Origin: Inia geoffrensis
Lineage: Eukaryota; Chordata; Mammalia; Artiodactyla; Iniidae
Reading direction: 5' to 3'
Assembly: GCA_036417435.1 (NCBI GenBank)
Contig: JAZAQT010000402.1
Span: 116,001-180,000 of the forward strand
Length of the DNA: 64,000 nt
The first letter of the stretch is position 1; each line of letters opens with the position of its first letter. Both the position numbers and the translations under genes were made by a program. Shown piece after piece: positions 11,439 through 24,290 of the stretch. The notes below the pieces were generated by a model. The model was not told where the DNA came from. It saw only the letters and a list, made by a program, of their open reading frames with translations, and ran no database searches.

Positions 11439-13846
11439 CAGATTACCTAGCCCAGGATATTTCTTAAGGGCAGGGTTGTGTCTGCAAAGCCGCAGGCCGT
11501 AGGCCTTGTGGATGATAGGTGCCCTTCAGCACATTTGGTAAGGTTGTTACGGCAGTGTGCCAGGAGGCGGCAGCACTACTCCGTGTCCTCTCTGGTAACG
11601 GGGAAAGAAATCCTTAGCGGGGGTCCCGGTGTTGGATTGGAAATGGGGAGTCGAACGTGGCTAAACACTCACCCCTGGGCTTTTGTCAGCTCACCTCCTG
11701 CCCCTTAACCTGCACTGACCCACCCCAGTCATATCGCAAGCCTTGCACGTGGGTTACTCAAAGGGTGCCGTGGTTCGCAGGTGGGGCGACTCTAATGAAG
11801 TGGGCTGGAGGTGGGAACTTACCTAGCAGGAGCTATGGCGATCCGGTTTCTTCACAGCCCTTCCCTCTCAGCTGTCCCACCATCATTTGTGTGCACCAGG
11901 CTGTGCTTACCTGTAGGAGGGCCATTTTGGATCGGGAGATTGTGGGACCACGCAGGGGATAACAGTAGCAGCACCCTCCAGCTGAGGGACACAGGCCTGC
12001 TGAGGCTCCAGGGGTCTGAAACCAGCCGACGTCACAGTGGCCTGAGGTAAGAAAGTGCGGATTTCTTAACCGCTTACTTGCCTTATCATTGAACAGTCCT
12101 TTTCTCTTTCAGCATAGTTTATATACAATGCTGTATCTCTTTGATTTCTACAGCCACTTGATGCAATTATAAACGTAGCTGTACCTGTAGGGTTTCGGAT
12201 TCTTTACCCTGTTAGTTTATCGAGGAATATTTTGTAGCCTCCCATGTTCTTTCGGGTGTGTCGCCCATGATGAGCACTTTTTGATAGGTTAAGTGTGTTT
12301 CTGTTAATCCCAATCTCCTACTTCACCCTTCCCCGGTCTGAAGTTTCACCCTGTGGGAACTCCTCGCTTGTTTCTTCCCTTTGTGAACCTGTGTTTCCTT
12401 TTTTTTTACTAGCATCCTTTGTATCCCTATTTAGACTGCACACATAAGTGATATACGGGGATATGTGTCTTGCTGCCTCTAAGTGACCAGAATTAGTGAG
12501 ATCATCTAGTGATCCACGCATGCTGCTGCAAAGAATATGGGCTCATTTTGTTCTGTGGCTGAGTGGTAGTCGAGGGTGTGTAGGTAGTGGAACATCTTTC
12601 TCCCTTCACCCCTCGCTCGGCAGTTCGTTCGTTTGTATGTCTTGGCTGTGGTCCAGTGTACCAAAACGACTGCTGGGGTGCGAGTGCTTCCTTCCAATGA
12701 TGCTAGTCTGTGGTTATATGACCTGCAGCGGGGTTGCCGAATCTCGTGGTACCTTCAGTGTTCAGTTTGTTAAGGAATGTGCCTGCTGATCCTCATACCG
12801 GCTGTTACCAATTTACAATCCAAGCAACAGCAGTAGCTGGCTTCACTTTGTGGCATGCCCTCTTGAGCGCTTAAAATTTAAGGTTATGAGAGGACTGAAG
12901 CCAGGGAACACCTCGTCTAGCTTTCTTTTCACTCTCCAATCATGAGACATCTGGAGCATCTTTTCATTTGAATGTGCTGTTTTCTAAAACGCAGGTGAGT
13001 ACCACTGAGGTCTTGAAAGGTTTCTGGCTGAGAGTCGGGCCTGATTTGGATTCATTTCAGATTACCTAGCCCAGGATATTTCTTGAGGGCAGGGTTGTGT
13101 CTGCAAAGTGGCAGGCTCTAGGCCTTGTGAACGGTAGGCGCCTTTCAGCACAGTTGGTAAGGTTGTTACGGCAGTGTGCCACAAGGCGACAGCACTACTC
13201 TGGGTCGTCTCTTGTAACTTGGGGAAAAAAAACTTTAGCCGGGATCCCGGTGTTGGATTGGAAATGGGGAGTCGAACGTGGCTAAACACACACCTCTGGG
13301 CTTGTGTAGGCCCACCTCTTACCCCTTAACCTGCACTGCACCACGCTAGGCGAATCGGAAGCCTTGCAAGTGGGCTATTCGGAGGGTGCCGTGGTTCGCA
13401 GGTGGGTGACTCTAATGAAGAGGTCAGGAGGTGGGAACCTGCCTAGCAGGAGCTGTGGAAATCCGGTTTCTTCACCGCTCTTCCCTCTCAGCTGCTCCAC
13501 CCTCATTTCGGTGCACCAGGCTTTGGTTACCTATAGGAGGGCCACGTTGGATCGGGAGATTGTGGTACCATGCAGGGGAGAATGGGCAATAGCGGTCCGA
13601 TGTGCCGCTTGGCAGGTGGCACGTCCTCCTCCCTTGTTGCCTCAGCAGCAGCATGCTCCGGACGTGGGACCCAGGCCTGCCAAGCCTCTAGGTGCCTTAC
13701 TGTGGTAACGACATCACAGAGGCGTGAGGTAACAGAGTACGCATTTCTTAACCCCTTACTTGCCTTGTCACTGTACAGTAATTTTCCCTTTCAGCCTCGT
13801 TCATATACAATGTTGCGTCTGTTTGACTTCTACAGCCACTTGATGA

Positions 13847-16800
13847 AATTAAACACGTAGCTATACCCTTAGGGTTTCGGATTCTTTGCACTCCTCCTTT
13901 ATCGAGGAATGTTTTGTAGCGTTCCATGTGCTTTCGGGTGAGTCGCCCTTGATGAGCACTTTTTGATACGTTAAATGTGTTTCTGTTAATCCCAATGTCC
14001 TAATTCACCCTTCCCCGGTCTCCAATCTCCCCCTGTGAGAACTCCTCGCTTCTTTCTCCCCTTTGTGAACCTGTGTTTCCTTTCTGCACTAGCTTCCTTT
14101 GTATCCCTATGTAGACTGCACACATAAGTGATATCCGGGGATATGTGTCTTGCTGCCTCTAAGTGACCAGAATTAGTGAGAACATATAGTGCTCCTCCCA
14201 TGCTGGTGCAAATACTATGAGTTCATTTTGTTCTGTGGCTGAGTGGTGGTCGAGGGTGTGCAGGTTGCGGAACATCTTTCTCCCTTCACCCCTCGCTCAA
14301 CAGTTCGTCCGTTTGTATGTCTTGGCTGTGGTCAAGGGTACCACAATGACTGCTGGGGTGCAAGTGCTTCCTTCCAATGATGCTAGTCTCTGGTTATACG
14401 GCCTGCAGCGGGGTTGCCGAATCTGGTGGTACCTCCAGTGTTTATTTTGGTAAGGAAGGAGCCTACTGATCCTCATTCCGGCTGTTACCAATTTACAATC
14501 CCACCAACAGCAATAGCTGGCTTCACTTTGCGGCATGCCCTCTTGAGCACTTAAAATTTTCGGGTATGAGAGGACTGCATCCAGGGAACACCTCGTCTAG
14601 CTTTCTTTTCACTCTCTAATCATGACAGATCCTGAGCATATGTTCTTTTGAATGTGCTGTTTTCTAAAACCCGAGTTAGTACCACTGAGTTCTTGAAAGG
14701 TTCCTGCCCCAGTGTCGGGCCTGATTTGAATTCGTTTCAGATTACCTAGCCCAGGATATTTCTTGAGGGCAGGGTTGTGTCTGCAAAGCCGCAGGCCGTA
14801 GGCCTTGTGGATGTTAGGTGGCCTTCAGCATATTTGGTAAGGTTGTTACTGCAGTGTGCCACGAGGCGGCAGCACTACTCCGTGTCCTCTCTGGTAACGG
14901 GGAAAAAAACCTTAGTGGGGGTCCCGGTGTTGGATTGGAAATGGGGAGTCGAACGTGGCTAAACACACACCCCTGGGCTTTTGTCGGCTCACCTGCTGCC
15001 CCTTAACCTGCACTGCCCCACCGCAGTCATATCGCAAGCCTTGCAAGTGGGCTACTCAAAGGGTGCCGTGGTTCGCAGGTGGGGCGACTCTAATGAAGTG
15101 GGCTGGAGGTGGGAACTTACCTAGCAGGAGCTATGGCGATCCGGTTTCTTCACAGCCCTTCCCTCTCAGCTGTCCCACCATCATTTGGGTGCACCAGGCT
15201 GTGCTTACCTGTAGGAGGGCCATGTTGGATCAGGAGATTGTGGGACCACGCAGGGGACAACAGTAGCAGCACCCTCCAGCTGAGGGACACAGGCCTGCTG
15301 AGGCTCCAGGGGTCTGAAACCAGCCGACGTCACAGTGGCCTGAGGTAAGAAAGTGCGGATTTCTTAACCGCTTACTTGCCTTATCATTGAACAGTCCTTT
15401 TCTCTTTCAGCATAGTTTATATACAATGCTGTATCTCTTTGATTTCTACAGCCACTTGATGCAATTATAAACGTAGCTGTACCTGTAGGGTTTCGGATTC
15501 TTTACCCTGTTAGTTTATCGAGGAATATTTTGTAGCCTCCCATGTTCTTTCGGGTGTGTCGCCCATGATGAGCACTTTTTGATAGGTTAAGTGTGTTTCT
15601 GTTAATCCCAATCTCCTACTTCACCCTTCCCCGGTCTGAAGTTTCACCCTGTGGGAACTCCTCGCTTGTTTCTTCCCTTTGTGAATCTGTGTTTCCTTTT
15701 TTTTTACTAGCATCCTTTGTATCCCTATTTAGACTGCACACATAAGTGATATACGGGGATATGTGTCTTGCTGCCTCTAAGTGACCAGAATTAGTGAGAT
15801 CATCTAGTGATCCACGCATGCTGCTGCAAAGAATATGGGCTCATTTTGTTCTGTGGCTGAGTGGTAGTCGAGGGTGTGTAGGTAGTGGAACATCTTTCTC
15901 CCTTCACCCCTCGCTCGGCAGTTCGTTCGTTTGTATGTCTTGGCTGTGGTCCAGTGTACCACAACGACTGCTGGGGTGCGAGTGCTTCCTTCCAATGATG
16001 CTAGTCTCTGGTTATATGACCTGCAGCGGGGTTGCCGAATCTCGTGGTACCTTCAGTGTTTAGTTTGGTAAGGAATGTGCCTGCTGATCCTCATACCGGC
16101 TGTTACCATTTTACAATCCCAGCAACAGCAGTAGCTGGCTTCACTTTGTGGCATGCCCTCTTGAGCGCTTAAAATTTTAGGTTATGAGAGGACTGAAGCC
16201 AGGGAACACCTCGTCTAGCTTTCTTTTCACTCTCCAATCATGAGAGATGTGGAGCATCTTTTCATTTGAATGTGCTGTTTTCTAAAACGTGGATGAGTAC
16301 CACTGAGGTCTTGAAATGTTTCTGCCTGAGAGTCGGGCCTGATTTGGATTCATTTCAGATTACCTAGCCCAGGAAGTTTCTTGAGGGCAGGGTTGTGTCT
16401 GCAAAGTGGCAGGCTCTAGGCCTTGTGAACGGTAGGCGCCTTTCAGCACAGTTGGTAAGGTTGTTACGGCAGTGTGTCACAAGGCGACAGCACAACTCTG
16501 GGTCGTCTCTTGTAACTTGGGGAAATAAAACTTTGGCCGGGATCCCGGTGTTGGATTGGAAATGGGGAGTCGAACGTGGCTAAACACACACCCCTGGGCT
16601 TGTGTAGGCCCACCTCCTGCCCCTTAACCTGCACTGCACCACCGCAGGCGTATCGCAAGCCTTGCAAGTGGGCTATACGGAGGGTGCCGTGGTTCGCAGG
16701 TGCGTGACTCTAAAGAGGTCTGGAGGTGAGAACCTGCCTAACAGGAGCTGTGGTAATCCGGTTTCTTCACCGCTCTTCCCTCTCAGCTGCTCCACCCTCA

Positions 16801-17243
16801 TTTGTGTACCAGGCTTTGGTTACCTATAGGAGGGCCACGTTGGATCGGGAGATTGTGGTACCACGCAGGGGAGAATGGGCAATAGCGGTCCGATGTGTCG
16901 CTTGTCAGGTGGCACGTCCTCCTCCCTTGTTGCCTCAGCAGCAGCATGCTCCGGCCGTGGGACCCAGGCCTGCCAAGCCTCCAGGTGCCTTACTGTGGTA
17001 ACGACATCACAGAGGCGTGAGGTAACAGAGTACGCATTTCTTAACCCCTTACTTGCCTTGTCATTGTACAGTACTTTTCCCTTTCAGCCTCGTTCATATA
17101 CAATGTTGCGTCTGTTTGACTTCTACAGCCACTTGATGAAATTAAACACGTAGCTATACCCTTAGGGTTTCGGATTCTTTGCACTCCTCCTTTATCGAGG
17201 AATGTTTTGTAGCGTTCCATGTGCTTTCGGGTGAGTCGCCCTT
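13847..17243 (+). repeat. 13,187-bp super-repeat, copy 2, part left of L1
   Basis: Matches 660-4056 at a constant offset of 13,187 bp. Shared private variants include the S-monomer reading ggatcaggagattgtggg (about 2040 and 15227). The copy resumes after the L1 at 25597. The stretch just before it (about 13060-13840) instead resembles 41200-41990, so the local array is a mosaic. Confidence 0.8.
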
Positions 17244-17257
17244 GATGGGCACTTTTT
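17244..17257. repeat. Left target-site duplication of the L1
   Basis: gatgggcacttttt, matching the right copy gatgagcacttttt at 25597-25610 with one mismatch. All other monomers read gatgagcac, so the left copy carries the change. The 3' end of this copy merges with the poly(T) tract that is the element's poly(A) tail. Confidence 0.85.
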
Positions 17258-17276
17258 TTTTTTTTTTTTTTTTTTT
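17253..17276 (-). other. L1 poly(A) tail (24 T on plus strand)
   Basis: An uninterrupted run of 24 T at the 3' end of the minus-strand element. Its leftmost few bases also belong to the target-site duplication. A long, pure tail is usual for a young insertion. Confidence 0.9.
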
Positions 17277-17639
17277 AACATCTTTATTGGGTTAAAATTG
17301 CTCTACAATGGTGTGTCAGTTTCTACTTTACAATAAAGTGAATCAGTTATATATATACAGACGTTCACATATTTCTTCCCTCTTGCGTATCTCTCCTTCC
17401 TTCCCTCCCTATCCCACCCCTCCAGGCAGTCACAAAGCACCGAGCAGATATCCCTGTGCCAAGCGGCTGCTTCCCATTAGCTATCTACCTTACGTTTGTT
17501 AGTATATATATGTCCATGCCCCTCCCTCGCCCTCTCATAGCTCACCCCTCCCCCTCCCCATATCCTCAAGTCCGTTCTCCAGTAGGTCTGTGTCTTTATT
17601 CCTGTCTTACCCCTAGGTTCTTCATAACATTTTTTTTTC
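17277..17639 (-). other. L1 3'UTR
   Basis: About 360 bp between the ORF2 stop and the poly(A) tail, with no open frame of interest. On the plus strand it begins aacatctttattgggtt and includes gtgtgtcagtttctac and gtgaatcagttatatatata. The decayed counterpart of these sequences is recognisable in each satellite monomer (for example caatgttgcgtctgtttgac at about 3915). A pyrimidine-rich stretch on the plus strand at about 17380-17430 (purine-rich on the L1 strand) fits the polypurine tract found in mammalian L1 3'UTRs. Confidence 0.8.
17283..17288 (-). terminator. L1 polyadenylation signal AATAAA
   Basis: tttatt on the plus strand, which is AATAAA on the L1 strand, six bases before the poly(A) tail and at the extreme 3' end of the element, as in other L1s. 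Confidence 0.85.
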
Positions 17640-20600
17640 TTAAATTCCATATATATGTGTTAGCATACGGTATTTGTCTTTGTCTTTCTGACTTACTTCA
17701 CTCTGTATGACAGACTCGAGGTCTATCCACCTCATTACAAATAGCTCAATTTCGTTTCTTTTTAATGCTGAGTAATATTCCATTGTGTATATGTGCCACA
17801 TCTTCTTTATCCATTCATCTGACGATGGGCACTTAGGTTGTTTCCATCCCCGGGCTATTGTAAATAGAGCTGCGATGAACATTTTGGTACACGCCTCTTT
17901 TTCAATTTTGGTTTTCTCAGGGTATATGCCCAGTAGTGGGATTGCTGGGTCATATGGTAGTTCTATTTTGAGTTTTTTAAGGAACCTCCATACTGTTCTC
18001 CATAGTGGCTGAACCAATTCACATTCCCACCAGCAGTGCAAGAGGGTTCCCTTTTGTCCACACCCTCTCCAGCATTTATTGTTTCTAGATTTTTTGATGA
18101 TGGCCATTCTAACTGGTGTGAGATGATATCTCATTGTAGTTTTGATTTGCATTTCTCTAATGATTAATGATGTTGAGCATTCTTTCATGTGTTTGTTGGC
18201 AGTCTGCATATCTTCTTTGGAGAAATGTCTATTTAGGTCTTCTGCCCATTTTTGGATTGGGTTGTTTGTTTTTTTGTCATTGAGCTGCATAAGCTGCTTG
18301 TAAATTTTGGAGATTAATCCTTTGTCAGTTGCTTCATTTGCAAATATTTTCTCCCATTCTGAGGGTTGTCTTTTGGTCTTGTTTAAGGTTTCCTTTGCTG
18401 TGCAAAAGCTTTGAAGTTTCATTAGGTCCCATTTGTTTATTTTTGTTTTTATTTCCATTGCTCTAGGAGGTGGGTCAAAAAGGATCTTGCTGTGATTTAT
18501 GTCATAGAGTGTTCTGCCTATGTTTTCCTCTAAAAGTTTGATAGTTTCTGGCCTTACATTTAGGTCTTTAATCCATTTTGAGCTTATTTTTGTGTATGGT
18601 GTTAGGGAGTGATCTAAGCTCATACTTTTACATGTAGCTGTCCAGTTTTCCCAGCACCACTTATTGAAGAGGCTGTCCTTTCTCCACTGTATATTCCTGC
18701 CACCATTATCAAAGATAAGGTGTCCATATGTGCGTGGGTTTATCTCTGGGCTTTCTATTCTGTTCCATTGATCTATCGTTCTGTTTTTGTGCCAGTACCA
18801 TACTGTCTTGATTACTGTAGCTTTGTAGTATAGTCTGAAGTCAGGGAGCCTGATTCCTCCAGCTCCGTTTTTCGCTCTCAAGATTGCTTTAGCTATTCGG
18901 GGTCTTTTGTGTTTCCATACAAATTGTGAACATTTTTTTTCTAATTCTGTGAAAAATGCCAGTGGCAGTTTGATAGGGATTGCATTGAATCTATAGATTG
19001 CTTTGGGTAGTAGAGTCATTTTCACAATGTTGATTCTTCCAATCCAAGAACATGGTATATCCCTCCATCTATTTGTATCGTCTTTAATTTCTTTCATCAG
19101 TGTCTTATAATTTTCTGCATACAGGTCTTTTGTCTCCCTAGGTAGGTTTATTCCTAGGTATTTTATTCTTTTTGTTGCAATGGTAAATGGCAGTGTTTTC
19201 TTGATTTCACTTTCAGATTTTTCATCACTAGTATATAGGAATGCCAGAGATTTCTGTGCATTAATTTTGTATCCTGCTACTTTTCCAAATTCATTGATTA
19301 TCTCTAGTAGTTTTCTGGTAGCATCTTTAGGATTCTCTATGTATAGTATCATGTCATCTGCAAACAGTGACAGCTTTACTTCTTCTTTTCCGATTTGGAT
19401 TCCTTTTATTTCCTTTTCTTCTCTGATTGCTGTGGCTAAAACTTCCAAAACTATGTTGAATAAGAGTGGTGAGAGTGGGCAACCTTGTCTTGTTCCTGAT
19501 CTTAGTGGAAATGCTTTCAGTTTTTCACCATTGAGGATGATGTTGGCTGTGGGTTTGTCATATATGGCCTTTATTATGTTGAGGAAAGGTCCCTCTATGC
19601 CTACTTTCTGTAGGGTTTTTATCATAAATGGGTGTTGAATTTTGTCAAAAGCTTTCTCTGCATCTATTGAGATGATCATATGGTTTTTCTCCTTCAATTT
19701 GTTAATATGGTGTATCACATTGATAGACTTGCGTATATTGAAGAATCCTTGCATTCCTGGAATAAACCCCACTTGATCATGGTGTATGATCCTTTTGATG
19801 TGCTGTTGGATTCTGTTTGCTAGTATTTTGTTGAGGATTTTTGCATCTATGTTCATCAGTGATATTGGCCTGTAGTTTTCTTTCTTTGTGACATCCTTGT
19901 CTGGTTTTGGTATCAAGGTGATGGTGGCCTCGTAGAAGGAATTGGGGAGTGTTCCTCCCTCTGCTATATTTTGGAAGAGTTTGAGAAGGATAGGTGTTAG
20001 CTCTTCTCTAAATGCTTGATAGAATTCAGCTGTGAAGCCATCTGGTCCTGGGCTTTTGTTTGTTGGAAGATTTTTAATCACAGTTTCAATTTCAGTGTTT
20101 GTGATTGGTCTGTTCATATTTTCTATTTCTTCCTGATTCAGTCTTGGTAGTTTGTGCATTTCTAAGAATGTGTCCATTTCTTCCAGATTGTCCATTTTAT
20201 TGGCATAGAGTTGCTTGTAGTAATCTCTCATGATCATTTTTATTTCTGCAGTGTCAGTTGTTACTTCTCCTTTTTCATTTCTAATTCTATTGATTTGAGT
20301 CTTCTCCCTTTTTTTCTTGATGAGTCTGGCTAATGGTTTATCTATTTTGTTTATCTTCTCAAAGAACCAACTTTTAGTTTTATTGATCTTTGCTATTGTT
20401 TCCTTCATTTCTTTTTCGTTTATTTCTGATCTGATTTTTATAATTTCTTTCCTTCTACTCAGTTTGGGGTTTTTTTGTTCTTCTTTCTCTAATTGCTTTA
20501 GGTGTAAGGTTAGGTTGTTTATTCGAGATGTTTCCTGCTTCTTAAGGTGGGCTTGTATTGCTATAAACTTCCCTCTTAGAACTGCTTTTGCAGCATCCCA

Positions 20601-21458
20601 TAGGTTTTGGGTCGTTGTGTCTCCATTGTCATTTGTTTCTAGGTATTTTTTAATTTCCTCTTTGATTTCTTCAGTGATCACTTCATTATTGAGTAATGTA
20701 TTGTTTAGCCTCCATGTGTTTGTATTTTTTACAGATCTTTTCCTGTAATTGATATCTAGTCTCATGGCATTGTGGTCGGAGAAGATACTTGATACAATTT
20801 CAATTTTCTTAAATTTACCAAGGCTTGATTTGTGACCCAAGATATGATCTATCCTGGAGAATGTTCCATGAGCACTTGAGAAAAATGTGTATTCTGTTGT
20901 TTTTGGATGGAGTGTCCTATAGATATCAATTAAGTCCATCTTGTTTAATGTATCATTTAAAGCTTGTGTTTCCTTATTTATTTTCATTTTGGATGATCTG
21001 TCCATTGGTGAAAGTGGGGTGTTGAAGTCCCCTACTATGAATGTATTACTGTCGATTTCCCCTTTTATGGCTGTTAGTTTTTGCCTTATGTATTGAGGTG
21101 CTCCTGTGTTAGGTGCATAAATATTTACAATTGTTATATCTTCTTCTTGGATCGATCCCTTAATCATTATGTAGTGTCCTTCTTTGTCTCTTGTAATGGT
21201 CTTTATTTTAAAGTCTATTTTGTCTGATATGAGAATTGCTACTCCAGCTTTCTTTTGATTTCCATTTGCATGGAACATCTTTTTCCATCCCCTTACTTTC
21301 AGTCTGTATGTGTCTCTAGGTCTGAAGTGGGTCTCTTGTAGACAGCAGATATATGGGTCTTGTTTTTGTATCCATTCAGCCAATCTGTGTCTTTTGGTGG
21401 GAGCATTTAGTCCATTTACATTTAAGGTAATTATCGATATGTATGTTCCTATTCCCAT
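17640..21458 (-). CDS. L1 ORF2p: endonuclease and reverse transcriptase
   Basis: 1272 residues with no internal stop, about the usual length for mammalian ORF2p (human about 1275). The protein nicks target DNA and copies the element's RNA onto it in the nucleus. The N-terminal apurinic-type endonuclease (about 1-235) keeps LNVNGLN (N13), QETH (E42), VNIYAPN, GDFNTPL, RIDHILG and SDHN, the expected catalytic residues. The reverse transcriptase (about 490-770) keeps [11 protein letters not shown] with its two aspartates and an intact SPLLFN block. The C-terminal cysteine motif [18 protein letters not shown] fits C-X3-C-X7-H-X4-C. The start is the first ATG, 58 bp after the ORF1 stop, so translation probably depends on reinitiation as in other L1s. 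I see no damaged key residue. Confidence 0.96.
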   Translation of the reverse strand: MGIGTYISIITLNVNGLNAPTKRHRLAEWIQKQDPYICCLQETHFRPRDTYRLKVRGWKKMFHANGNQKKAGVAILISDKIDFKIKTITRDKEGHYIMIKGSIQEEDITIVNIYAPNTGAPQYIRQKLTAIKGEIDSNTFIVGDFNTPLSPMDRSSKMKINKETQALNDTLNKMDLIDIYRTLHPKTTEYTFFSSAHGTFSRIDHILGHKSSLGKFKKIEIVSSIFSDHNAMRLDINYRKRSVKNTNTWRLNNTLLNNEVITEEIKEEIKKYLETNDNGDTTTQNLWDAAKAVLRGKFIAIQAHLKKQETSRINNLTLHLKQLEKEEQKNPKLSRRKEIIKIRSEINEKEMKETIAKINKTKSWFFEKINKIDKPLARLIKKKREKTQINRIRNEKGEVTTDTAEIKMIMRDYYKQLYANKMDNLEEMDTFLEMHKLPRLNQEEIENMNRPITNTEIETVIKNLPTNKSPGPDGFTAEFYQAFREELTPILLKLFQNIAEGGTLPNSFYEATITLIPKPDKDVTKKENYRPISLMNIDAKILNKILANRIQQHIKRIIHHDQVGFIPGMQGFFNIRKSINVIHHINKLKEKNHMIISIDAEKAFDKIQHPFMIKTLQKVGIEGPFLNIIKAIYDKPTANIILNGEKLKAFPLRSGTRQGCPLSPLLFNIVLEVLATAIREEKEIKGIQIGKEEVKLSLFADDMILYIENPKDATRKLLEIINEFGKVAGYKINAQKSLAFLYTSDEKSESEIKKTLPFTIATKRIKYLGINLPRETKDLYAENYKTLMKEIKDDTNRWRDIPCSWIGRINIVKMTLLPKAIYRFNAIPIKLPLAFFTELEKKCSQFVWKHKRPRIAKAILRAKNGAGGIRLPDFRLYYKATVIKTVWYWHKNRTIDQWNRIESPEINPRTYGHLIFDNGGRNIQWRKDSLFNKWCWENWTATCKSMSLDHSLTPYTKISSKWIKDLNVRPETIKLLEENIGRTLYDINHSKILFDPPPRAMEIKTKINKWDLMKLQSFCTAKETLNKTKRQPSEWEKIFANEATDKGLISKIYKQLMQLNDKKTNNPIQKWAEDLNRHFSKEDMQTANKHMKECSTSLIIREMQIKTTMRYHLTPVRMAIIKKSRNNKCWRGCGQKGTLLHCWWECELVQPLWRTVWRFLKKLKIELPYDPAIPLLGIYPEKTKIEKEACTKMFIAALFTIARGWKQPKCPSSDEWIKKMWHIYTMEYYSALKRNEIELFVMRWIDLESVIQSEVSQKDKDKYRMLTHIYGI

Positions 21459-21516
21459 TTTCTCAATTGTTTTGGGTTCGTTGTTATAGGTCCTTTCCTT
21501 CTCTTGTGTTTCTTGT

Positions 21517-22422
21517 CTAGAGAAGTTCCTTTAGCAGTTGTTGTAAAGCTGGTTTGGTGGTGCTGAACTCTCTCAGCTTTTGCTTGTCTGTGAAGGTTTT
21601 AATTTCTCCATCAAATCTGAATGAGATCTTTGCTGGGTAGAGTAATCGTGGTTGCAGGCTTTTCTCCTTCATCACTTTCAGTATGTCCTGCCACTCCCTT
21701 CTGGCTTGCAGAGTTTCTGCTGAGAGATCAGCTGTTAGCCTTATGGGGATTCCCTTGTGTGTTATTTGTTTTTTTTCCCTTGCTGCTTTTAATATGCTTT
21801 CTTTGTATTTAATTTTTGAGAGTTTGATTAATATGTGTCTTGGCGTATTTCTCCTTGGGTTTATCCTGTATGGGACTCTCTCTGCTTCCTGGACTTGGTT
21901 AACTATTTCCTTTCCCATATTAGGGAAGTTTTCAACTATAATCTCTTCAAATATTTTCTCAGTCCCTTTCTTTTTCTCTTCATCCTCTGGAACCCCTATA
22001 ATTCGAATGTTGGTGCGTTTAATATTGTCCCAGAGGTCTCTGAGACTGTCCTCAGTTCTTTTCATTCTTTTTTCTTTATTCTGCTCTGCAGTCGTTATTT
22101 CCACTAGTTTATCTTCCAGGTCACTTATCCGTTCTTCTGCCTCAGTTATTCTGCTATTGATCCCATCTAGTGTATTTTTCATTTCAGTTATTGTGTTGTT
22201 CATCTCTGTTTGTTTGTTCTTTAGTTCTTCTAGATCTTTGTTAAACATTTCTTGCATCTTCTCCATCCTTGCCTCCATTCTATTTCCGAGATTCTGGATC
22301 ATCTTTACTATCATTATTCTGAATTCTTTTTCAGGTAGACTGCCTATTACCTCTTCATTTGTTAGGTCTGGTGCATTTTTATCTTGCTCCTTCATCTGCT
22401 GTGTGTTTTTCTGTCTTCTCAT
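21517..22422 (-). CDS. L1 ORF1p: RNA-binding chaperone
   Basis: 301 residues, open throughout. ORF1p coats L1 RNA as a trimer in the cytoplasmic particle. A charged heptad-rich coiled coil spans about residues 45-120 (repeated [21 protein letters not shown]). An RRM-like domain follows ([11 protein letters not shown] near 140-150). The C-terminal domain holds [18 protein letters not shown], the family's most conserved block. It is shorter than the roughly 338-residue human protein, lacking much of the N-terminal tail and the last dozen or so residues. It ends 58 bp before ORF2 on the same strand. The plus-strand open frame of 285 codons across it is its antisense shadow. Confidence 0.95.
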   Translation of the reverse strand: MRRQKNTQQMKEQDKNAPDLTNEEVIGSLPEKEFRIMIVKMIQNLGNRMEARMEKMQEMFNKDLEELKNKQTEMNNTITEMKNTLDGINSRITEAEERISDLEDKLVEITTAEQNKEKRMKRTEDSLRDLWDNIKRTNIRIIGVPEDEEKKKGTEKIFEEIIVENFPNMGKEIVNQVQEAERVPYRINPRRNTPRHILIKLSKIKYKESILKAAREKKQITHKGIPIRLTADLSAETLQARREWQDILKVMKEKSLQPRLLYPAKISFRFDGEIKTFTDKQKLREFSTTKPALQQLLKELL

Positions 22423-22452
22423 TTTGCTTATCTTACTGTGTTTGGGGTCCCC

Positions 22453-22474
22453 TTTTTTTTTTTTTTTTTTTTTT
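22453..22474 (-). repeat. A-run just upstream of ORF1
   Basis: 22 consecutive T on the plus strand (A on the L1 strand), ending 30 bases before the ORF1 start codon. Confidence 0.85.
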
Positions 22475-22985
22475 GCAGGCTACACGTTCGTAGTTCCCGT
22501 TGTTTTTGATGTCTGTCTCCAGTGGCTAAGGTTGGTCTAGTGGGATGTGTATATTTCCTGGTGGAGGGGACTAGTGCTTGTGTTCTGGTGGATGAGGCTG
22601 GATCTTGTCTCTCTGGTGGGCAGGTCCACGTCTGGTGGTGTGTTTTGGGGTGTCTCTGGACTTATTATGATTTTAGGCAGCCTCTCTGTTAATGGGTGCG
22701 GTTGTGTTTCTGTTTTGCTAGTTGTTTGGCATAGGTTTTCCAGCAGTGTAGCTTGCTGGCCGTTGAGTGAAGCTGGGTGCTGGTGTTAAGGTGGAGATCC
22801 CTGGGAGATTTTCGCCGTTTGATATTATGTGGTGCTGGGAAATCTCTTGTGGACCAGTGTTCTGAAGTTGGCTCTCTCCCCTCAGAGGTAGAGTCCTGAT
22901 TCCTGGCAGGAGCAGCAAGAACCTTTCATCCACACAGCTCAGATTAAAAGGGAGAGAAAGTAGAGAGAATTAGTAGAAATAGGAA

Positions 22986-23132
22986 GATAGAAAGAAAGAA
23001 GGGAAGGAGGGAAGGAAGGAAGGAAGGGAGGAAGGAGGGAGGGAAGGAAGGAAGAAAGAAAGAAGAAGGAAAGAAGGCCCGAAGGAAAGAAAGGAGGGAG
23101 GGAGGAAGGGAGGAAGGAAGGAAGGAAAAAGG
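22986..23132. repeat. GGAA-rich microsatellite in L1 5'UTR
   Basis: About 145 bp of imperfect gaaa/ggaa/gggaa repeats on the plus strand (TTCC on the L1 strand). GGAA runs can bind ETS-type factors; no such role is shown here. Confidence 0.85.
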
Positions 23133-23233
23133 ACAGAAAGTAGATACAGTAAAATAGAATGAAGTAAAGTATAATAAAGTTATTGAATTAAAACATAATT
23201 ATTTAGGGGAAAGAAGAAGAAAAAAAAAAAAAA

Positions 23234-24290
23234 GGACGTATATAACCTTAGGACAAATGTTGAAAGCCACGCTATACAGACAAAATCCTACACTGAAGCT
23301 TATACACACACCCTCACGAAAAGAGGTAAAGGGGAAAAAATTATAAATCTTGCTTTCAAAGACCACCTCCTCCACTTGGGATGATTCGTTGTATAAAGGG
23401 GGGAAGGAAAGAAAGAAAGAGGGAAGGTAAGGTATAATAGAATTATTAAAATTAATTATTAAGAAAGAAAATTTTTTTTTTCATATAGAAAAAAAAGGAA
23501 AAAATAAGAAAGGAAAAGAAAAAAAAAAAAAAAAAAAGGACGGATATAACCTTAGGACAAATGTTGAAAGCCAAGCTATACAGACAAAATCCTACACTGA
23601 AGCTTACACACCCACCCTCGCGAAAAGAGGTAAAGGGGAAAAAATCATAAATCTTGCTTTCAAAGACCACCTCCTCCACTTGGGATGATTCGTTGTATAA
23701 AGGGGGGAAGGAAAGAAAGAGAGAGGGAAGGTAAAGTATAATAGAATTATTAAAATTAATTATTAAGAAAAAAAATGTTTTTCTTATAGAAAAAAAAGGA
23801 GGAAAAAAAAGAAAAAAAAAAAAGGACGGATATAACCTTAGGACAAATGTTGAAAGCCACGCTATACAGACAAAATCCTACACTGAAGCTTACACATACA
23901 CCCGCACGAGAAGAGGTAAAGGGGAAAAAAATCATAAATCTTGGTTTCAAAGACCACCTCCTCCACTTGGGATGATTCGTTGTATAAAGGGGGGAAGGAA
24001 AGAAAGAAAGAGGGAAGGTAAAGTATAATAGAATTATTAAAATTAATTATTAAGAAAGAAAAATTTTTCTTATAGAAAAAAAAAAAAAAAAAAAACAATG
24101 GACGGATAGAACCCTAGGACAAATGGTGCAAGCAAAGCTATACAGATAAGATCTCAAAGAGAAGCGTACACATACACTTTCACAAAAAGAGGAAAAAGGG
24201 GAAAAAATCATAGATCTTGGATACGAAGTCTACCACCTCAATTTGGGATGAGTCACTGTCTATTCATGTATTCCACAGAAGCAGGGTACA
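23234..24290 (-). repeat. Four tandem units of about 280-300 bp in L1 5'UTR
   Basis: Units begin with ggacg(g/t)ata(t/g)aacc at 23234, 23538, 23824 and 24100, so periods are 304, 286 and 276 bp. Each has a block with caaatgttgaaagcc and ctatacagac, an gaggtaaaggggaaaaaa block, a cacctcctccacttgggatg block, a gaaagaaaga run, and a variable poly(A). The fourth (ending about 24290) is the most diverged. The arrangement recalls the monomeric promoters of some rodent L1s, though here the units lie between the CpG-rich start and ORF1. Confidence 0.85.

Larger units (their letters stand above)
660..12820 (+). repeat. 13,187-bp super-repeat, copy 1
   Basis: This block recurs nearly unchanged 13,187 bp downstream, where it is split by the L1 (13847-17243 and 25597-about 34360). 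13,187 bp is four S/L dimers, or eight monomers. Before the L1 the offset is exactly 13,187; after it the offset is 21,540, which is 13,187 plus the 8,353 bp added by the L1 and its target duplication. By eye I found only about a dozen or so substitutions over the 8.7 kb to the right of the L1. The ends are approximate: similarity falls to the level of ordinary monomers before about 660 and after about 12820. Confidence 0.85.
1..17243 (+). repeat. L1-derived satellite array, left part (S/L dimers)
   Basis: Head-to-tail tandem array. The shared landmark cagattacctagccc(agg) starts at 1551, 3169, 4844, 6462, 8140, 9759, 11439, 13058, 14738 and 16356. Spacings alternate between about 1618 and about 1675-1680 bp, so the basic unit is a dimer of about 3.295 kb made of a short (S) and a long (L) monomer. 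The array is open at the left edge of the window and is interrupted on the right by the L1 at 17244. Each monomer carries a decayed antisense L1 3' segment plus about 0.7 kb of non-L1 sequence. The short open frames that recur in every monomer are products of sequence homogenisation and match no family I know. I infer that this is the common cetacean satellite or a close relative; the name is unproven. Confidence 0.93.

Noticed and set aside
21683..22540. 285-codon plus-strand frame over L1 ORF1
   Set aside because: It is the antisense of ORF1, rich in F, L, S and I as expected from the complement of a K/E-rich protein.
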